Below are positions 1 through 7,644 of a stretch of DNA of 64,000 nucleotides, in pieces. Positions within the stretch are counted from its first letter, which is position 1. The number at the start of each line of letters is the position of its first letter. Made by a program: the position numbers and the translations under genes. This DNA comes from Verrucomicrobiales bacterium (GTDB lineage Bacteria; Verrucomicrobiota; Verrucomicrobiia; Verrucomicrobiales; DEV007), in the NCBI GenBank assembly GCA_029213065.1, contig JARGPH010000016.1, positions 51,203 to 115,202 on the forward strand. The letters run 5' to 3'. The notes under the pieces are model-generated. The model saw nothing but the letters and a program-made list of their open reading frames with translations, searched no databases and was not told the origin of the DNA.

Positions 1-96
1 CTCATTCTCTCATTCTCTCATTCTCTCATTCTCTCATTCTCTCATTCTCTCATTCTCTCATTCTCTCATTCTCTCATTCTCTCATTCCCTCATTCT
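1..96. repeat. 8-bp microsatellite (CTCATTCT)n
   Basis: Twelve consecutive 8-base units of CTCATTCT run from the first base of the window. The unit at 81-88 has one T-to-C change, after which the pattern dissolves into ordinary coding sequence. The array probably continues upstream of the window. Positions 74-96 are also the last codons of the minus-strand methyltransferase gene, so the array overlaps its stop codon. Unit length is not a multiple of three. Confidence 0.95.
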
Positions 97-1219
97 CCAA
101 TTCCATCACCTTGAACTGCTGCCCCATGAGGCTCGGGTGAGTCAGGGTCTGGAACTGTCGCAGTCGCGCCGCAGTCGCCCGATCGGGGACCTCTCCCTCG
201 ATCGACAGCAACCACGGCTTCGCCGCATGAATCAAAAAGTGATGCTGATCCGTAAATTGATTCAGCGCGAGCCCGCCTGCCGCAGCCGCTTCTTCGAGAT
301 GAGAGAAATTCACATGAGCGGTGATGTCAGTATCTCCCACCGCTTCAAAAGGGTCCTCCGTTGCTTCGTGTTTGCGATAGCAGCGAAGCGTTCCGGTTCG
401 CCGACTTGGCGCGTAATAATCCGCAGCTTCATAGCCGTAGTCGATCACCCACCACAAGCCTTTCCCGGAAAAGAGCGTCGCGACCTCGGGAACCCACTCA
501 TCGATCGCGGGACAGACCTCAGTTTCATATCCTTCGGGAAAATCGTTCCCCAGCTTCTCAGCAAACGGCTTCAGTGCATCCGGCAACTCCCGTGTTCCCC
601 AGGCAAGTTTATCTTCCGCCTCATCAATCGTGACGACTTTCTCGAGCCAGCGGCCATCCCTGAAGGTGAGAATCTCGACCGGAAAGGCATCGAGGAGTTC
701 ATTGCAGAGAAATACGCCCTGCCCCGCCCCGGCCTCGCCCGCTGAGGCGACCACCTCGATCCTGTCCTCAAATCCTTCCGTCGTAAAACGCTCACAAAGC
801 GCCGCCCGGACCTTTTCCCGCGGCTCGATGATTCGATACCGGAGCTCGCACCCCTGGTCTCCCGACTGAGCGGAAATTTCATCCCATCCCCTCAGGATAT
901 CGATAGCGAGTTGCCCGTCGTGCGCGCCCTGCTCGATCACAAAAACCGGCTCTGACGCATCAAAACGCGCCCCTGCTTCACCCCGAATCCGGTGAGCGAG
1001 GAGAAATCCAAAGGTCTCCCCGACCGAAACACTGGTGAAAAAGTCACCTTTTCTCCCAATTTGGCGTGTAGCCGGTACCGAATAATAGCCGAACTCCTCA
1101 TGGTACAGGGCTAAGGCCATGAAACCGGCGAAAGAAATCGCCATATCCGGACTTTTCGTAATTCTTTGAAAGACGATCTTAAAAAGAGGCGTATCTTGAG
1201 AACCCATAGGCTGTAGCAA
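74..1219 (-). CDS. MidA/NDUFAF7-family SAM-dependent methyltransferase
   Basis: A 381-residue class I SAM-dependent methyltransferase of the MidA family (formerly DUF185), whose mitochondrial member NDUFAF7 methylates an arginine in a complex I subunit. The bacterial substrate is unknown. Visible signatures are the N-terminal YHEEFGYYS segment, the family motif GRKGDFFTSVSVGETFG, the SAM-loop-like VIEQGAHDGQLAIDIL, and FLCNELLDAFPVEIL. Length is normal for the family. It is divergent from the penicillin-binding protein gene with a very short gap. The last seven codons and the stop lie inside an 8-bp tandem repeat, so the extreme C-terminus (ENEGMRE) is repeat-derived and probably not functional. 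Family call is confident; the substrate is not known. Confidence 0.88.
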   Translation of the reverse strand: MLQPMGSQDTPLFKIVFQRITKSPDMAISFAGFMALALYHEEFGYYSVPATRQIGRKGDFFTSVSVGETFGFLLAHRIRGEAGARFDASEPVFVIEQGAHDGQLAIDILRGWDEISAQSGDQGCELRYRIIEPREKVRAALCERFTTEGFEDRIEVVASAGEAGAGQGVFLCNELLDAFPVEILTFRDGRWLEKVVTIDEAEDKLAWGTRELPDALKPFAEKLGNDFPEGYETEVCPAIDEWVPEVATLFSGKGLWWVIDYGYEAADYYAPSRRTGTLRCYRKHEATEDPFEAVGDTDITAHVNFSHLEEAAAAGGLALNQFTDQHHFLIHAAKPWLLSIEGEVPDRATAARLRQFQTLTHPSLMGQQFKVMELENEGMRE

Positions 1220-1277
1220 CTGCTGATGTAGTCGCGTGCAATCATCCTTCCTTCAACCTTTTTGCCATCTTCATTCC

Positions 1278-3908
1278 GTGTCTGACGACTTTGACGACAT
1301 CAATTTCGACGCCGACGACAGCGCTGAACCTTCGCTGACCAGCGAATCCGTGATCTCTTTGCCCGCTATCGGCGAGGCAGATGCAAAGCGCGCAAAACGG
1401 AGGAGACGGACTGTTTTCTGGCTGAAATTCACCGGCTTCATGCTCGTGATCTTTCTCGTCGTCAGCCTCATTGGCGCAGCCGGCGCGTTTTTCTACTGCA
1501 AACCCCGCTACGATCTCGCCCATTCGTTCGAACTCGATGATCTCAAGGACATCGAAGTTGCGAGCCGGATATTTGATCGGAACGGCGAGGAAATGGGCCG
1601 GATTTTCGTCCAGAACCGCCGCCCCGTGAAACTGGAGGAAGTCTCTGCTCATTTTGTAAATGCACTCCTCGCTGCGGAGGACAGCCGCTTCTACGAACAC
1701 AACGGAGTCGACTACTACGGCATCATCCGTGCGGTCTACTACAGCATGCGCTCAAAAGGGTTCAATCAGGGTGCCTCGACCATTACCCAGCAGCTCGCCC
1801 GGAAGAGCTTCGAACTGAAAGACCGGACCATGAGCCGGAAAATCACCGAGGTTTTCCTCGCTCAGCGCGTCGAAAAGCACCTCGAAGCCATGCTCGGGAG
1901 CAAAACCAAGGCGAAACAGCGAATTCTCGAACTTTACATCAACCGCATTTATTTCGGTGACGGTTACTACGGGATCGCATCCGCATCCGAAGGCTATTTC
2001 GGAAAGGTTCCCGAGCAACTCTCGCTCCTCGAAGCGGCCACACTCGCCGCCGCGATTCCCAACCCCTACCACCGCTCTCCCCGCAAGTTCCCCGAGACCT
2101 CGCTGCGCTGGAGAAATCATATTCTCAACCGGATGGAAGCCGAAGGCTTCATTGACAGTGACAAACGGGATCGACTCGCGAAAAGCAACGTCAGCACCGT
2201 ACCCAAGGAAAACATCACCGGCCGTTCCGCCTTTGTTTACGAAAAAGTGCGCCAGGAAGTGATCGAGCTGCTCGGTTACGAAGCCGTCTCCAAGGGCGGA
2301 TTCAGCATCCACACCTCGATTGATGCCGACCTCCAGTCGATCGCCGAAAAAGCGCTCCAGGAACAGCTCGCGAAAATCGAACAGCATCCTGACTTTAAAG
2401 ACACCACCCTCGCGGACTACAAAAAGGCGAAAGCGGAGTTCCGTAAGTCCGCTCATCCCGACCAGACCTTTCCCGCCCCTACCTACTTGCAGGGAGCGCT
2501 GCTGCTGATCGACAACAAAACCGGTACAACCATCGCTCGCGTCGGAAGCCGTGACTTCAACGACAGCATGTTCGACCGCGTTTCGCAGGGCCGGCGCCCG
2601 ACAGGAACGGCGTTCAAACCTTTTGTTTACGCCGCGGCATTCGAGGCTGGCTTTTTCCCCGGCACCCTTGTCGACGACACTCCAATGGACACGCGGCAGG
2701 TCATGGTCGGCGGAACCACCGGAATTCTCGGAGAATGGGGACCGGAAGACCGCGACAACGTCTACGAGAATGTCATCACGGCCCGACGCGCTCTCGCGAC
2801 ATCGAAGAATGCCGCAACGGTCCGACTCGGACAGAAAGTCGGGATCGAACCCGTCGTCGAGCTGGCGGAGAATGCCGGTCTCGTCTTCGAGGGCGATCTG
2901 AAAAAATTCAACGCGACCTTCCTCGGTCGCAATCCGAGTTCGCCCGAAGATCTCGCTCTTGCCTACACCATTTTTCCGAACAATGGAAAACGGGCCGAAA
3001 AAGCGCATATCATCTCAAGTGTGCGCGATGGCCTCGGCAACGTGATTTACACGCCGAATGTCGCGATGAAGAGCGGCCAGGCGATCGACCGCTACACCGC
3101 CAACCAGGTCAACAGCATCCTTTCAGACTCGTTTAAATACGGCACCGCCGAAAAAGCGCGAACCAAATACGGTCTCGGCGACTTCCCCGTTGCCGGTAAA
3201 ACAGGAACCGAGTATGACTTCACGGATAACTGGTTTGTCGGCTACACCTCGGAAGTCACTTGCGTCGTCTGGGCCGGCTTCGATCAGAAGAAGACGATCT
3301 ACTATGGCGCTTTCAGCTCGGACACCGTTTTGCCCGTCTGGACAAAAGTAATGAACGCCGCAGCGAAGGAATTTGAGCCGCGGGCTTTCCTGCCCCCTCC
3401 TGATGCCGAGCAGGTCGAGATTTGCCTCAAGTCAGGAGAACTCGCCTCGGACGACTGCTACGATGTCGTCGAAAAAGGAAACGGCATTTCCTCTCAGGTG
3501 CGATGCACCTATATCGAGTATCTCCGCCCCGGAACCAATCTTGAGCACGTCTGCAGCATCCACGGAAAAGCCGGTGGCAGGCTCCGTAATTTGAGCCAAC
3601 AGAAGCCAAAGAACGGACTCATCGTTCCTCAATTTGTCGTCCGCGAGACCGCTGTGCCGGTCTTTCCGATCGCCCCGACGATCGCAACCGAAGACGACCC
3701 CTACAATTCGGTGGCCCCTATCATTCGCGCCAGGGTAATGCCTGTAGTCGTCGAGGAACCCGACGCGGAAGCCGGGGAGAAAGAGGACGAAGAAGTCGGA
3801 TCCAACGGACTGATTATCGCCCGCCCTCTCATCAACGAAACCGAAGACGAGGAACTGCCGGCCCAACGCGTCGAAATCCCGCGCCCTCGCGCAATCGAGT
3901 TTGATTGA
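1278..3908 (+). CDS. Bifunctional class A penicillin-binding protein (PBP1A-like)
   Basis: Peptidoglycan glycosyltransferase/transpeptidase acting at the inner membrane. The chosen start is GTG at 1278 (876 residues); a GTG at 1236 would add 14 residues. A basic stretch (KRAKRRRR) precedes one membrane segment near residues 45-72. The GT51 domain shows EDSRFYEHNGVDYYG and GASTITQQLARKSFE. The transpeptidase domain shows SKN (in ATSKNAATVRLG) and KTGT (in VAGKTGTEYDF). At the position of the usual SxxK nucleophile the sequence is GRRPTGTAFKPF, so Thr (ACG) stands where Ser is expected. A long acidic C-terminal tail carrying several Cys residues follows the transpeptidase domain. Probably co-transcribed with the two genes downstream. 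Glycosyltransferase activity looks intact; transpeptidase activity is less certain. Confidence 0.9.
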   Translation: MSDDFDDINFDADDSAEPSLTSESVISLPAIGEADAKRAKRRRRTVFWLKFTGFMLVIFLVVSLIGAAGAFFYCKPRYDLAHSFELDDLKDIEVASRIFDRNGEEMGRIFVQNRRPVKLEEVSAHFVNALLAAEDSRFYEHNGVDYYGIIRAVYYSMRSKGFNQGASTITQQLARKSFELKDRTMSRKITEVFLAQRVEKHLEAMLGSKTKAKQRILELYINRIYFGDGYYGIASASEGYFGKVPEQLSLLEAATLAAAIPNPYHRSPRKFPETSLRWRNHILNRMEAEGFIDSDKRDRLAKSNVSTVPKENITGRSAFVYEKVRQEVIELLGYEAVSKGGFSIHTSIDADLQSIAEKALQEQLAKIEQHPDFKDTTLADYKKAKAEFRKSAHPDQTFPAPTYLQGALLLIDNKTGTTIARVGSRDFNDSMFDRVSQGRRPTGTAFKPFVYAAAFEAGFFPGTLVDDTPMDTRQVMVGGTTGILGEWGPEDRDNVYENVITARRALATSKNAATVRLGQKVGIEPVVELAENAGLVFEGDLKKFNATFLGRNPSSPEDLALAYTIFPNNGKRAEKAHIISSVRDGLGNVIYTPNVAMKSGQAIDRYTANQVNSILSDSFKYGTAEKARTKYGLGDFPVAGKTGTEYDFTDNWFVGYTSEVTCVVWAGFDQKKTIYYGAFSSDTVLPVWTKVMNAAAKEFEPRAFLPPPDAEQVEICLKSGELASDDCYDVVEKGNGISSQVRCTYIEYLRPGTNLEHVCSIHGKAGGRLRNLSQQKPKNGLIVPQFVVRETAVPVFPIAPTIATEDDPYNSVAPIIRARVMPVVVEEPDAEAGEKEDEEVGSNGLIIARPLINETEDEELPAQRVEIPRPRAIEFD

Positions 3909-3946
3909 TCAGTGACAATGCCGGATTCCCTGCAGTAGGATCCGGC

Positions 3947-4315
3947 ATGCTAACCATCATCAAACTGCTCGTCTCCGCCGGCTTGATCTACGCGGTAAAC
4001 GAGATCGTAATCGGGAGAAGCCGCCCCTTCCTCGGAAGCCTCATTGCCTCCCTCCCGCTCGTCTCCCTCATCACTTTTGTCTGGATCTATTTCGGGATGA
4101 AAGATGATCCCGCCGCGAGAGTGGAGAAACTTGCGGCACACTCTTCCGGCGTCTTCTGGTTTGTGCTCCCCAGCCTGCCCATGTTCCTGATCCTGCCGGT
4201 GCTCCTGCGACGCGGAATCTCTTTCTGGCCGACCCTGCTGATCTGCTGCTGTCTCACCATGCTGCTCTACGCGCTCATGGCAATTCTCCTGAAAAAGTTC
4301 GGCATCGAGCTATGA
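3947..4315 (+). CDS. DUF3147-family small membrane protein
   Basis: A short hydrophobic protein (122 residues from the ATG at 3947; an upstream in-frame ATG at 3905 overlaps the PBP stop and is less likely). About four membrane segments are visible, beginning with LTIIKLLVSAGLIYAVNEIV, then SLIASLPLVSLITFVWIYFG and a C-terminal hydrophobic pair. The pattern matches DUF3147, a family of inner-membrane proteins of unknown role. It lies 38 bases after the PBP gene and overlaps the next sulfatase gene by four bases (ATGA), so the three are likely one transcript. No catalytic residues are recognisable. Confidence 0.7.
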   Translation: MLTIIKLLVSAGLIYAVNEIVIGRSRPFLGSLIASLPLVSLITFVWIYFGMKDDPAARVEKLAAHSSGVFWFVLPSLPMFLILPVLLRRGISFWPTLLICCCLTMLLYALMAILLKKFGIEL

Positions 4316-5760
4316 AATCTCTTCTCCATCTTTTCCTCGGGGCTCTGTTTTTGTGTGCCCCGACCGTCCGCGCCGATGAAGACGCAAAGCGCCCGCCGAA
4401 CTTCATCATCATCTTTTGTGACAACCTCGGCTACGGGGACATCGAGCCATTCGGTTCCACAATCCATCGCACCCCGCATCTCAATAAAATGGCGGCGGAG
4501 GGACGGAAGTTCACCCATTTTTGTGTCAGCGCAGGTGTCTGCACCCCCTCCCGCGCCAGCATCATCACGGGTTGCTACGCGCAACGGGTCGGGATGCACC
4601 TCAACCCGCGCGACTACCACGTCCTGCGCCCCTTATCCCCCTACGGTCTCAACCCCGACGAAGTCACCATCGCCGAGGCCCTGAAAAAGCTCGGCTACAA
4701 AACCGGGATGATCGGAAAATGGCACCTCGGCGATCAACCTTCCTTTCTGCCAACCCGTCAGGGCTTTGACTACTTTCTCGGCGTCCCCTATTCCGACGAC
4801 ATGACCGAGCGCATCTGGAATCGCGACGGCTCGCACTGGCCGCCGTTGCCTCTCATGCTCAACGAAAAAGTAATCGAAGCACCCGTGGAACGGAACGGCC
4901 TGACAAAACGCTATACCGAAGCAACCCTCGACTGGATTGAAGAAAACAAAGACGATCCCTTTTTCCTCTACCTTCCCCAGGCCATGCCCGGGAGCACCTC
5001 GACACCTTTTTCCAGCGAGCAGTTCCGCGGCAAAAGTAAGAACGGTCCCTGGGGTGATTCCATCGAGGAGCTCGACTGGTCGACCGGCGAGATCATGCGA
5101 AAGCTCGAAGAGCTCGAGATCGACGACAACACCCTCGTGGTCTGGACCTCCGACAACGGAGCACCGATCAACAAGGATCCTGACGATCTCACACGAGGTT
5201 CCAATCGCCCCCTCCACGGCCGCGGCTACACCACAAGCGAAGGGGCCTTCCGCGTTCCCACGATCATGTGGTGGCCCGGAAAAGTTCCTGCCGGAACAAC
5301 CTGCGATGAATTGACTTCGACGATGGATCTCTATCCAAGCTTCGTCGATCTCGCTCAGGGAAAAATGGACGAAGCAAAGCGAGACGGAAAAAACATCACG
5401 GACCTCATCCTCGGGAAAGAAGGCGCAAAATCTCCTCACGAAGTCTACGCTTACTACTACCTCGACCAACTCCAGGCGGTGAGGTCAGGACCGTGGAAAT
5501 TGTTCCTCCCTCTCGAGAACTTCGCGCAGCACCCTCACTTCAGCCGGAAAACCGGAGGAACCGAGCCACTCCTCTTCAACGTCGTTCGCGACATGAGCTG
5601 CCAATACAACGTCGCCGCGGAACATCCCGGAGTGATTAAAGAACTCACAAAGCTGGCCGAGGGCGTCCGCGCCGACCTCGGAGACCGCGATGCTCCCGGT
5701 CCGGGGATTCGCGAAGTGGGCTATGTTAAAAATCCCCTGCCGGTGGTGATGATTCCATGA
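4312..5760 (+). CDS. Secreted arylsulfatase-family sulfatase
   Basis: A 482-residue type I sulfatase that would hydrolyse sulfate esters, probably on a polysaccharide, in the periplasm or outside the cell. An N-terminal signal peptide ends near APTVRA. The metal-binding start of the alkaline-phosphatase fold is IIFCDNLGYGD, with Asn in place of the more usual second Asp (DD to DN). The formylglycine motif is C77-T-P-S-R81. Further family motifs are GYKTGMIGKWHLG and VVWTSDNGAP. It depends on a formylglycine-generating or radical SAM maturase that is not encoded in this window. Start overlaps the upstream membrane protein by four bases. The substrate cannot be read from the sequence. Confidence 0.9.
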   Translation: MKSLLHLFLGALFLCAPTVRADEDAKRPPNFIIIFCDNLGYGDIEPFGSTIHRTPHLNKMAAEGRKFTHFCVSAGVCTPSRASIITGCYAQRVGMHLNPRDYHVLRPLSPYGLNPDEVTIAEALKKLGYKTGMIGKWHLGDQPSFLPTRQGFDYFLGVPYSDDMTERIWNRDGSHWPPLPLMLNEKVIEAPVERNGLTKRYTEATLDWIEENKDDPFFLYLPQAMPGSTSTPFSSEQFRGKSKNGPWGDSIEELDWSTGEIMRKLEELEIDDNTLVVWTSDNGAPINKDPDDLTRGSNRPLHGRGYTTSEGAFRVPTIMWWPGKVPAGTTCDELTSTMDLYPSFVDLAQGKMDEAKRDGKNITDLILGKEGAKSPHEVYAYYYLDQLQAVRSGPWKLFLPLENFAQHPHFSRKTGGTEPLLFNVVRDMSCQYNVAAEHPGVIKELTKLAEGVRADLGDRDAPGPGIREVGYVKNPLPVVMIP

Positions 5761-5859
5761 GATCAAATCCCCGGGTTTCCATGAGCGGTGAAAGAACTCC
5801 ATCCTGCCTCACCGATTTCGCTTCCTCACTGGCAGGAACACTGCTACCTCTCTGCCCAT

Positions 5860-5985
5860 ATGACAATCTTCACGAAATTACTCGCCATCGCTCTCGTTTC
5901 CGCAGCAGTTGCTCTCACCAGTTGCGCCTCCTACCAGGAAGTAGGCTGTGGTGGCGATGCCTACTACGAAGGCTGCTCACAGTAG
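5860..5985 (+). CDS. Very small lipoprotein
   Basis: A 41-residue reading frame from the ATG at 5860, with a hydrophobic signal (MTIFTKLLAIALVSAAVALTS) and a lipobox ALTSC followed by a short Cys/Gly/Tyr-rich mature part (about 20 residues). A longer start at 5788 is possible but would place a non-signal sequence ahead of the signal peptide. Small lipoproteins of this type are common and mostly uncharacterised. It sits between the sulfatase and a membrane-protein gene; a strong hairpin follows the stop. Confidence 0.6.
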   Translation: MTIFTKLLAIALVSAAVALTSCASYQEVGCGGDAYYEGCSQ

Positions 5986-6003
5986 CCGCTTACCGACAGA
6001 TTG

Positions 6004-6044
6004 AGATCCAGGGGTGAGCCATGATCATCACTCACCATGGATCT
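6004..6044 (+). promoter_or_regulatory. Inverted repeat covering the start codon of the next gene
   Basis: A two-part stem: 7 base pairs (AGATCCA with TGGATCT) stacked on 6 base pairs (GGTGAG with CTCACC), separated by a small bulge, with a 12-base loop that holds the palindrome ATGATCAT. The ATG at 6037 lies in the right arm. It may end transcription of the small lipoprotein gene (only a weak T run follows) or hide the downstream start codon. Function is inferred; the structure is read directly. Confidence 0.5.
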
Positions 6045-6936
6045 TAATTTTCCCGCCACCGATTTTCGAAAAAATGCCTCAAGTGCCGGAGAGCCCATAC
6101 CGCTTCCGGTTCTCATTCTCTTCTGGGTCAGTGCGGCAGGACTCATTGAAGGTGCCATCTATGAATATCTCAGAGCGGCCTTTTTTCTTTTCTTTTCCCA
6201 TGAATTACCGCACGGAGTAAATTGGCTTAATATCATTTTCCTGCCGGTGGGTATCGGGCTCATCAAACGCAATCCCGATTCGAGAAGTTGCTTTCAAAGC
6301 CTACTCTCATTGCTGCTTATTGCGTTTCTGGCAATGGCAGGATTCCAACTCTTCGGTTCAGACGAAACCGGCATGGATGGCGGATGGGCCGGTTGGGCTA
6401 TGTTGGTGGGCGCGACCATTTGGATCATCGTGTTACTCTGGTGCTTCAAACGCTACGGAAATTACTTCAGCATTCCAGTGCTCACACCCGAAGCCCGGAA
6501 GAACGAAACTGCTCTCGTCTGGTTCATTGTCATTTCAGCGTTTCTCAGCAGCCTGGTCCTCATTTCGGAGGAGTATGATCATGAAAAAGAATTCGACCGC
6601 ATTTTTGCAGTAAATCTTGAATTCCACCCCGTTGACTCAGAATCGGGAGCGCCTGTCGAAGGAGCGATATTCGATGCCCCATTCCCCGCCTCCGGCCTAA
6701 TTTCCCAATCAGCCTCGTTCAGTAAGAAAGACGGAGTGGAAACGATTCGCTGGAAAACTTCCGGCATCGCCAGGGAACCCTTCACCGTCGGCTTCTCAGC
6801 CCCGGGCTACATCGACAATGAACTGACTGTCACAAAAGAGATCGCCGAATCCGGAGAATCGGAAATTGCCGTAAAACTGAGGCCCGTCGCCGAGCTCGTC
6901 CCGAAACACGACAAAAAGCCGGAACCGAAGCAATAG
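6037..6936 (+). CDS. Uncharacterised membrane protein with C-terminal carboxypeptidase-regulatory-like domain
   Basis: A 299-residue protein that I do not recognise as a named family. It has about five hydrophobic segments within residues 24-175 (for example LPVLILFWVSAAGLIEGAIY and LLIAFLAMAGFQLF), then a soluble C-terminal part with VNLEFHPVDSESGAPVEGA and PFTVGFSAPGYID. That part reads like a beta-sandwich repeat of the carboxypeptidase regulatory type, ending in a Lys/Pro-rich tail. The start codon lies inside a hairpin. Stop is four bases from the convergent Fe-S protein gene. Confidence 0.6.
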   Translation: MDLNFPATDFRKNASSAGEPIPLPVLILFWVSAAGLIEGAIYEYLRAAFFLFFSHELPHGVNWLNIIFLPVGIGLIKRNPDSRSCFQSLLSLLLIAFLAMAGFQLFGSDETGMDGGWAGWAMLVGATIWIIVLLWCFKRYGNYFSIPVLTPEARKNETALVWFIVISAFLSSLVLISEEYDHEKEFDRIFAVNLEFHPVDSESGAPVEGAIFDAPFPASGLISQSASFSKKDGVETIRWKTSGIAREPFTVGFSAPGYIDNELTVTKEIAESGESEIAVKLRPVAELVPKHDKKPEPKQ

Positions 6937-6940
6937 CGAA

Positions 6941-7309
6941 TCACGCAGCGAAACTCTCGCCACATGAGCAGGTCACGACCGCATTCGGATTGGTGACTTT
7001 AAAGCCCCCCTGCTGGAGGTCGTCACTGAAATCGAGCTCCGAACCGGTTACGAAAAGAGCGCTCTTCGGATCGATGACGACACGAACATCGTTTGACTCG
7101 ACCATGATGTCCCGATTCGCCGGCCCATCGACGAGGTCCATTTTGTACTGAAGCCCGGAGCAACCGCCACCGATTACAGCGACACGGAGCGCACCGTTTT
7201 CAGCACGCCCCTGCTTCTCGAGAAGGCCACGAAGCTTTTTAGAAGCGCCGTCGAGCACCTTAATCAGCGTCTCGTTGCCGAGTTTGAAATTGATTTCACT
7301 TACACTCAC
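6941..7309 (-). CDS. Iron-sulfur cluster carrier/insertion protein (IscA/ErpA/HesB type)
   Basis: A 122-residue A-type carrier that receives Fe-S clusters from a scaffold and passes them to apo-proteins in the cytoplasm. The diagnostic features are GGGCSGLQYKMDL with the first conserved Cys and a C-terminal CSCGESF with the other two. Length fits the family. It is convergent with the upstream membrane-protein gene and is not linked to isc or suf genes here. ErpA, IscA and SufA cannot be told apart from this sequence alone, so no symbol is given. Confidence 0.9.
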   Translation of the reverse strand: MSVSEINFKLGNETLIKVLDGASKKLRGLLEKQGRAENGALRVAVIGGGCSGLQYKMDLVDGPANRDIMVESNDVRVVIDPKSALFVTGSELDFSDDLQQGGFKVTNPNAVVTCSCGESFAA

Positions 7310-7644
7310 AGTTCAGAAAGTTCGTTGATGACGGCCCGCACGCAAGAAGGAAAAGACGTCAATTATTGCGGCTTTCTCACCCGTTCTGCAGCCCCTTCAG
7401 GGCCGGAACACTTACCGCTTATCCGATCCCGGCGTTTCACACCGCGCTAATTTCTGCCGAGCCTCCGGCTCGGATAGCGAATTCAATTCCCCCCTCAGCT
7501 CCACGAAAAGAAATCTTCACAGATTCCGCTACCTCCCTCAGCACCATCCGTAGAGAAACTGCGTGAGCATTTCTCCCCTCAGCCCATCCAGACCTTCTCA
7601 CCTTCTCACGCGCCGGGCCTCCGGCTTCTCACCTTCTCACAGCG
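7310..7644. repeat. Intergenic stretch with a dispersed 105-bp-type repeat
   Basis: No convincing gene. Bases 7368-7474 resemble 27965-28075: both contain a CTTTCTCA block, CCCCTTCAGGGCCG, a TTCACACCGCGCTA-like block and GAGCCTCC(G/A)GCTC, in the same order. Further on, 7590-7640 holds short iterations of CCTTCTCAC around a GCCGGGCCTCCGGC palindrome. Such sequences look like REP-type intergenic repeats. Confidence 0.6.

Noticed and set aside
1-96. Possible CRISPR array from the regular repeat
   Set aside because: Units are 8 bases with no spacers; it is a microsatellite.
1752-3008. 418-residue open frame opposite the PBP gene
   Set aside because: The plus-strand product has full GT51 and transpeptidase motifs; the minus-strand frame is a shadow.
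7366-7566. Short plus-strand open frame between the Fe-S protein and helicase genes
   Set aside because: Overlaps repeat sequence and has no protein-like composition.
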